A DNA stretch of 64,000 bases. Origin: an uncultured Bacteroidales bacterium. GTDB taxonomy: Bacteria > Bacteroidota > Bacteroidia > Bacteroidales > Paludibacteraceae. A program made the translations under genes and the position numbers. The notes beneath the pieces were generated by a model. The model did no database searches. It was not told the origin of the DNA and saw only the letters and a program-made list of their open reading frames with translations. The stretch's first letter is position 1. Every line of letters starts with the position of its first letter. Shown here piece after piece: positions 61,309-64,000 of the stretch. The stretch lies in the NCBI GenBank assembly GCA_900317885.1, contig ONIM01000002.1:62001-126000 (forward strand). Reading direction: 5' to 3'.

Positions 61309-62230
61309 AAAGGCTGTCAATGAGCGCTCCATCGCTCAGACGGTAAGTCTTAAAGAATAGGTCTTTTGGGCAGATAGTGGACTCTATCACCGAGTATGTC
61401 GGAATCGAGTCTATCACCTCCGGGGTATAGAAGAATTGTTGTTTCTTCGGTTTGCCGGCGGTATTGAGTACTACGAACGGCGCGCGGCGCATATAGTTAT
61501 GATCATGCCCGGCGAGCACGAGATCCGTTTCGCCTAAGGCGTGACGGAAGGCGCTATAGACCAATACGTTCGCGCGGCCTTTGCCTACGGATAGCACCGG
61601 ATGATGCATCATCACGACGATAAACCTTCCGTCCTCTCTCGCCTGCGCCATCGTCTCGCGCAACCAGGTCAGCGTTCTTGTCAGATACACCAGACGGTTC
61701 AGCGGGTTGGTATCAATCGTGATGAAACGGATAGAAGGGAGATCGACATAATAACTCGCGCCGGGTACACCTGCAGGTCCGTTGGACGGATGGGCAAAAG
61801 CATGCTCCCATACGGGAGATAACTCTTTATGCACCCCCTTCGAATACTCGTGGTTTCCCGGCGTAACGATGACCGGCATGCCATAAAGCGATGAGGCGCT
61901 CCATTCGCGAAGGAGTAGTTGATAGTAATAATTCTGCCCCCGATCCATCCAGTCGCCTACCTGCGCGAGCGCTTCCGCTTCGGGTACCCTCGCTGCGAGG
62001 GTGTCGTAGTCAGCCTGTGTGAGACGGTTGTGGATGTCGCCAAGGACGAGAATAGTGGTCTTCTCGGGCGTCGTATCTGTCGCGAAAACCGGGAAGGTGT
62101 AGTCTTGTGTCACTCCCGTCCAGATGGGCTCTTCGGGCATGCCGAACCACGCCTGCCAGCGGAGGGCGCAGAGTACTGCGCCGCCCGCTAACAGAAGGGT
62201 TAGGAACACTATGTAGCCCCACTTGCGCAT
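61292..62230 (-). CDS. Membrane-anchored calcineurin-like metallophosphoesterase
   Basis: A 312-residue protein with an N-terminal membrane helix (WGYIVFLTLLLAGGAVLCAL). The five metal motifs are VLGDIHNR, QVGDWMDRG, TPGNHEY, MMHHP and LAGHDHNYMRR. Phosphatase of unknown substrate facing the periplasm. It overlaps DUF3127 by 1 base and recO by 17 bases. Confidence 0.85.
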   Translation of the reverse strand: MRKWGYIVFLTLLLAGGAVLCALRWQAWFGMPEEPIWTGVTQDYTFPVFATDTTPEKTTILVLGDIHNRLTQADYDTLAARVPEAEALAQVGDWMDRGQNYYYQLLLREWSASSLYGMPVIVTPGNHEYSKGVHKELSPVWEHAFAHPSNGPAGVPGASYYVDLPSIRFITIDTNPLNRLVYLTRTLTWLRETMAQAREDGRFIVVMMHHPVLSVGKGRANVLVYSAFRHALGETDLVLAGHDHNYMRRAPFVVLNTAGKPKKQQFFYTPEVIDSIPTYSVIESTICPKDLFFKTYRLSDGALIDSLYVHHD

Positions 62231-62658
62231 TAGAACGGCAGGTCGCTTGTACCGTCGCCGGCAGAAGCGTCAAAAGGATCTACATTCACCGGCGCACTCT
62301 CTACCGGAGCTGCCGCAGGTGCTGCAGCCGGTTGGGCCGGAGCTGCAGCCGGGGCTGCCGGAGCAGGAGCGGCTGCGGCTTGCGTGGTGTCACCCTGTTG
62401 GATGCGCCATGCACGGATAGAGGTGTACCAACGACCGTTGAACTCGCGGCTCTCGATATCGAAACTAACGGTTACCAACTGATCTACATCGCATGGGTTC
62501 TGCTTGATACGCTCCTCTCCGAACACCTCGAAATGTACCTTACGGGGGTACTGATCCAGGGTCTCGAGTACGTACGGCTGTACTTTCCACGGGTTGCCGT
62601 TACGGCCTATGCCCTCTTGGGCGGGCAGTACTTGGATGATTTTTCCTACTACTTCCAT
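62230..62658 (-). CDS. DUF3127 OB-fold protein with SSB-like acidic tip
   Basis: A 142-residue protein. The N-terminal about 90 residues are DUF3127-like (VGKIIQVLPAQEGIGRNGNPWKVQ; FEVFGEERIKQNPCDVDQLVTVSFDIESREF), an OB-type fold. A Pro/Ala-rich linker (about 95-120) follows, and the last residues are GDGTSDLPF, close to the D-D-I/L-P-F tip of single-stranded DNA-binding proteins. It could act as an SSB-like factor; recO lies two genes downstream. Single-stranded DNA binding is inferred, not shown. Confidence 0.72.
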   Translation of the reverse strand: MEVVGKIIQVLPAQEGIGRNGNPWKVQPYVLETLDQYPRKVHFEVFGEERIKQNPCDVDQLVTVSFDIESREFNGRWYTSIRAWRIQQGDTTQAAAAPAPAAPAAAPAQPAAAPAAAPVESAPVNVDPFDASAGDGTSDLPF

Positions 62659-62691
62659 TTCTTTAAACTTTCAACTTTTAACGTTCAAACC

Positions 62692-63942
62692 TTATTCGCC
62701 TTTAATAGCTGCTACACCAGGAAGTACTTTGCCTTCGATTGCCTCGAGAAGCGCACCACCACCGGTGGAGATATACGAAACCTTGTCTGCCAGACCGAAC
62801 TTGTTGACGCATGCTACGCTGTCGCCGCCACCGATAAGGGAGAAAGCGCCTTCTGCGGTTGCTTCTGCAATTGCGTTACCTATTGCGCGGCTGCCGTCGC
62901 AGAAGTTATCGAACTCGAACACACCTGCAGGACCGTTCCAGAGGATGGTCTTAGCGCCCTTGATGGCGTTTGCGAAGTTCTCCTGCGCCTCAGGACCGGC
63001 ATCCAGACCTTCCCAGCCCTCAGGGATGGCGTTGGACGGGAATATTTTTTTGTTAGCATCATTGCTGAAGCTGTCGCCGCAGATAGCATCCGGAGCGAGT
63101 ACGAGCTCTACGCCGTTCTTCTTGGCCAACTCCTCTACGCCTAATGCTACATCCAGCTTGTCGAGCTCGACGATAGAGCCGCCGATCTCGCCGCCGTGAG
63201 CTTTAGCAAACGTATAGGTCATACCGCCGCAAAGGATCAGTTTATCTACTTTGCCCAGCAGGTTCTCGATGATACCGATCTTCGAGCTTACTTTCGAACC
63301 GCCCATGATAGCTACGAACGGACGTTTGATATCTTTGAGGATAGCATCAACAGCAGCTACCTCTTTCTCCATCAGGAATCCGAGCATCTTGTTGTCTGCA
63401 TCGAAATAATCCGCGATGACAGCGGTCGAAGCATGCTTGCGGTGAGCCGTTCCGAAAGCGTCCATCACGTAGCAGTCTGCGTACGAAGCAAGAGTCTTAG
63501 CGAACTCTTTCTGGCGTTCTTTCATCTCTTTCTTGGCGGGCTCGTAAGCGGGATCCTCTTTCTCGATACCTACGGGTTTGCCTTCCTCCTCCGGATAGAA
63601 ACGGAGGTTCTCGAGCAACAATACCTCACCCGGTTTGAGGGCGGCTGCCTGTGCCTGTGCTTTCGCGCAGTCTTCAGCAAACTGAACCGGACGACCCAGC
63701 GCTGCAGCTACTGCCTCTTTGATCTGACTAAGGCTGAACTTAGCCTGTACTTTGCCTTTGGGTTTGCCCATGTGGCTCATGATAATCAGCGCACCACCTT
63801 CATCCAGGATGTGTTTGAGGGTTGGCAGCGCACCGCGGATACGGGTGTCGTCTGTGATCTTTCCGTTCTCGTCCAGTGGCACATTGAAGTCCACACGTAC
63901 AATCGCCTTCTTGCCGGCGAATTGATAATCTTTGATAGTCAT
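62692..63942 (-). CDS. pgk: Phosphoglycerate kinase
   Basis: A 416-residue protein: [83 protein letters not shown] and [19 protein letters not shown]. It catalyses ATP formation in glycolysis. The start is complete; its promoter was not recognised in the 58 bases left in the window. Confidence 0.98.
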   Translation of the reverse strand: MTIKDYQFAGKKAIVRVDFNVPLDENGKITDDTRIRGALPTLKHILDEGGALIIMSHMGKPKGKVQAKFSLSQIKEAVAAALGRPVQFAEDCAKAQAQAAALKPGEVLLLENLRFYPEEEGKPVGIEKEDPAYEPAKKEMKERQKEFAKTLASYADCYVMDAFGTAHRKHASTAVIADYFDADNKMLGFLMEKEVAAVDAILKDIKRPFVAIMGGSKVSSKIGIIENLLGKVDKLILCGGMTYTFAKAHGGEIGGSIVELDKLDVALGVEELAKKNGVELVLAPDAICGDSFSNDANKKIFPSNAIPEGWEGLDAGPEAQENFANAIKGAKTILWNGPAGVFEFDNFCDGSRAIGNAIAEATAEGAFSLIGGGDSVACVNKFGLADKVSYISTGGGALLEAIEGKVLPGVAAIKGE

Positions 63943-64000
63943 AATGTGATATTTTATTTGTTATTTGTAATGTATCTTTTCTTTACCAGTCGACGGAGTT

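Noticed and set aside
62107..63144. 345-residue frame opposite pgk and DUF3127
   Set aside because: It spans two conserved minus-strand genes and their gap; it is an antisense shadow.

Overview
The window comes from a Bacteroidota chromosome, most likely a gut- or rumen-type member of the order Bacteroidales. The evidence is repeated promoters of the Bacteroidota form (TTTG, about 20 bp, TAnnTTTG), almost no Shine-Dalgarno sites, a SusC/SusD pair, Bacteroidota-type ParC, RecA, DUF4924, DUF5063, DUF5686 and DUF3127 proteins, and secreted proteins that share a short type IX secretion-like C-terminal tail. No rRNA, CRISPR array or complete insertion sequence is visible. The species cannot be named from this sequence.

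Layout. Bases 1-16.4 kb are an AT-rich accessory region. It holds two giant secreted proteins of about 1,930 and 1,655 residues with InlB/Listeria-Bacteroides-type repeats. Each is followed by a 40-45 residue peptide starting M-x-K-K-(I/L)-Y-N-Q-P. Around them are small toxin-antitoxin-like modules (two ParE-like pairs and one MNT/HEPN pair), a BRO-N protein and DinD. Repeats tie the region together: a start-codon leader present three times, a shared terminator hairpin, a second hairpin, and a roughly 154-bp dispersed element. From 16.4 to 39.7 kb lie housekeeping operons: alkaline phosphatase/exonuclease/DUF5063, a coiled-coil protein with upp and dprA, parC-maf, pta-ackA-GH13-ubiA, two OmpA proteins with a tRNA, an LptE-like lipoprotein with a sigma-54 activator, the wza/wzc export pair, and topB. 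From 39.8 to 49.2 kb is a small pectin-type utilisation locus: SusC, SusD, a PL1 pectate lyase-like lipoprotein and a convergent GH28 polygalacturonase gene that is frameshifted by an exact 31-bp tandem duplication. From 49.2 to 64 kb is a long minus-strand run of DNA-repair, translation and envelope genes (FAD protein, recA, nth, pth, rplY, tRNA-Gln, DUF5686, xerD, a lolE-like permease, rbfA, rpmH, recO, pgk).

How the parts work together. SusC/SusD would import oligosaccharides released by PL1 and GH28. Pta-AckA would make acetate and ATP from acetyl-CoA. Wza/Wzc would export a surface polysaccharide. The giant proteins and the small secreted protein at 46.8 kb probably share one secretion route.

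Most notable observations: (i) the paired giant protein plus YNQP micropeptide, present twice; (ii) TA-like modules sitting between duplicated copies of the giant gene's own leader; (iii) a 154-bp dispersed element that supplies the stop codon of dprA and borders a beheaded membrane-protein gene; (iv) a palindromic repeat family lying in frame inside several protein genes between 49 and 59 kb; (v) the 31-bp duplication that switches off GH28. All domain calls rest on reading motifs by eye, with no database search.
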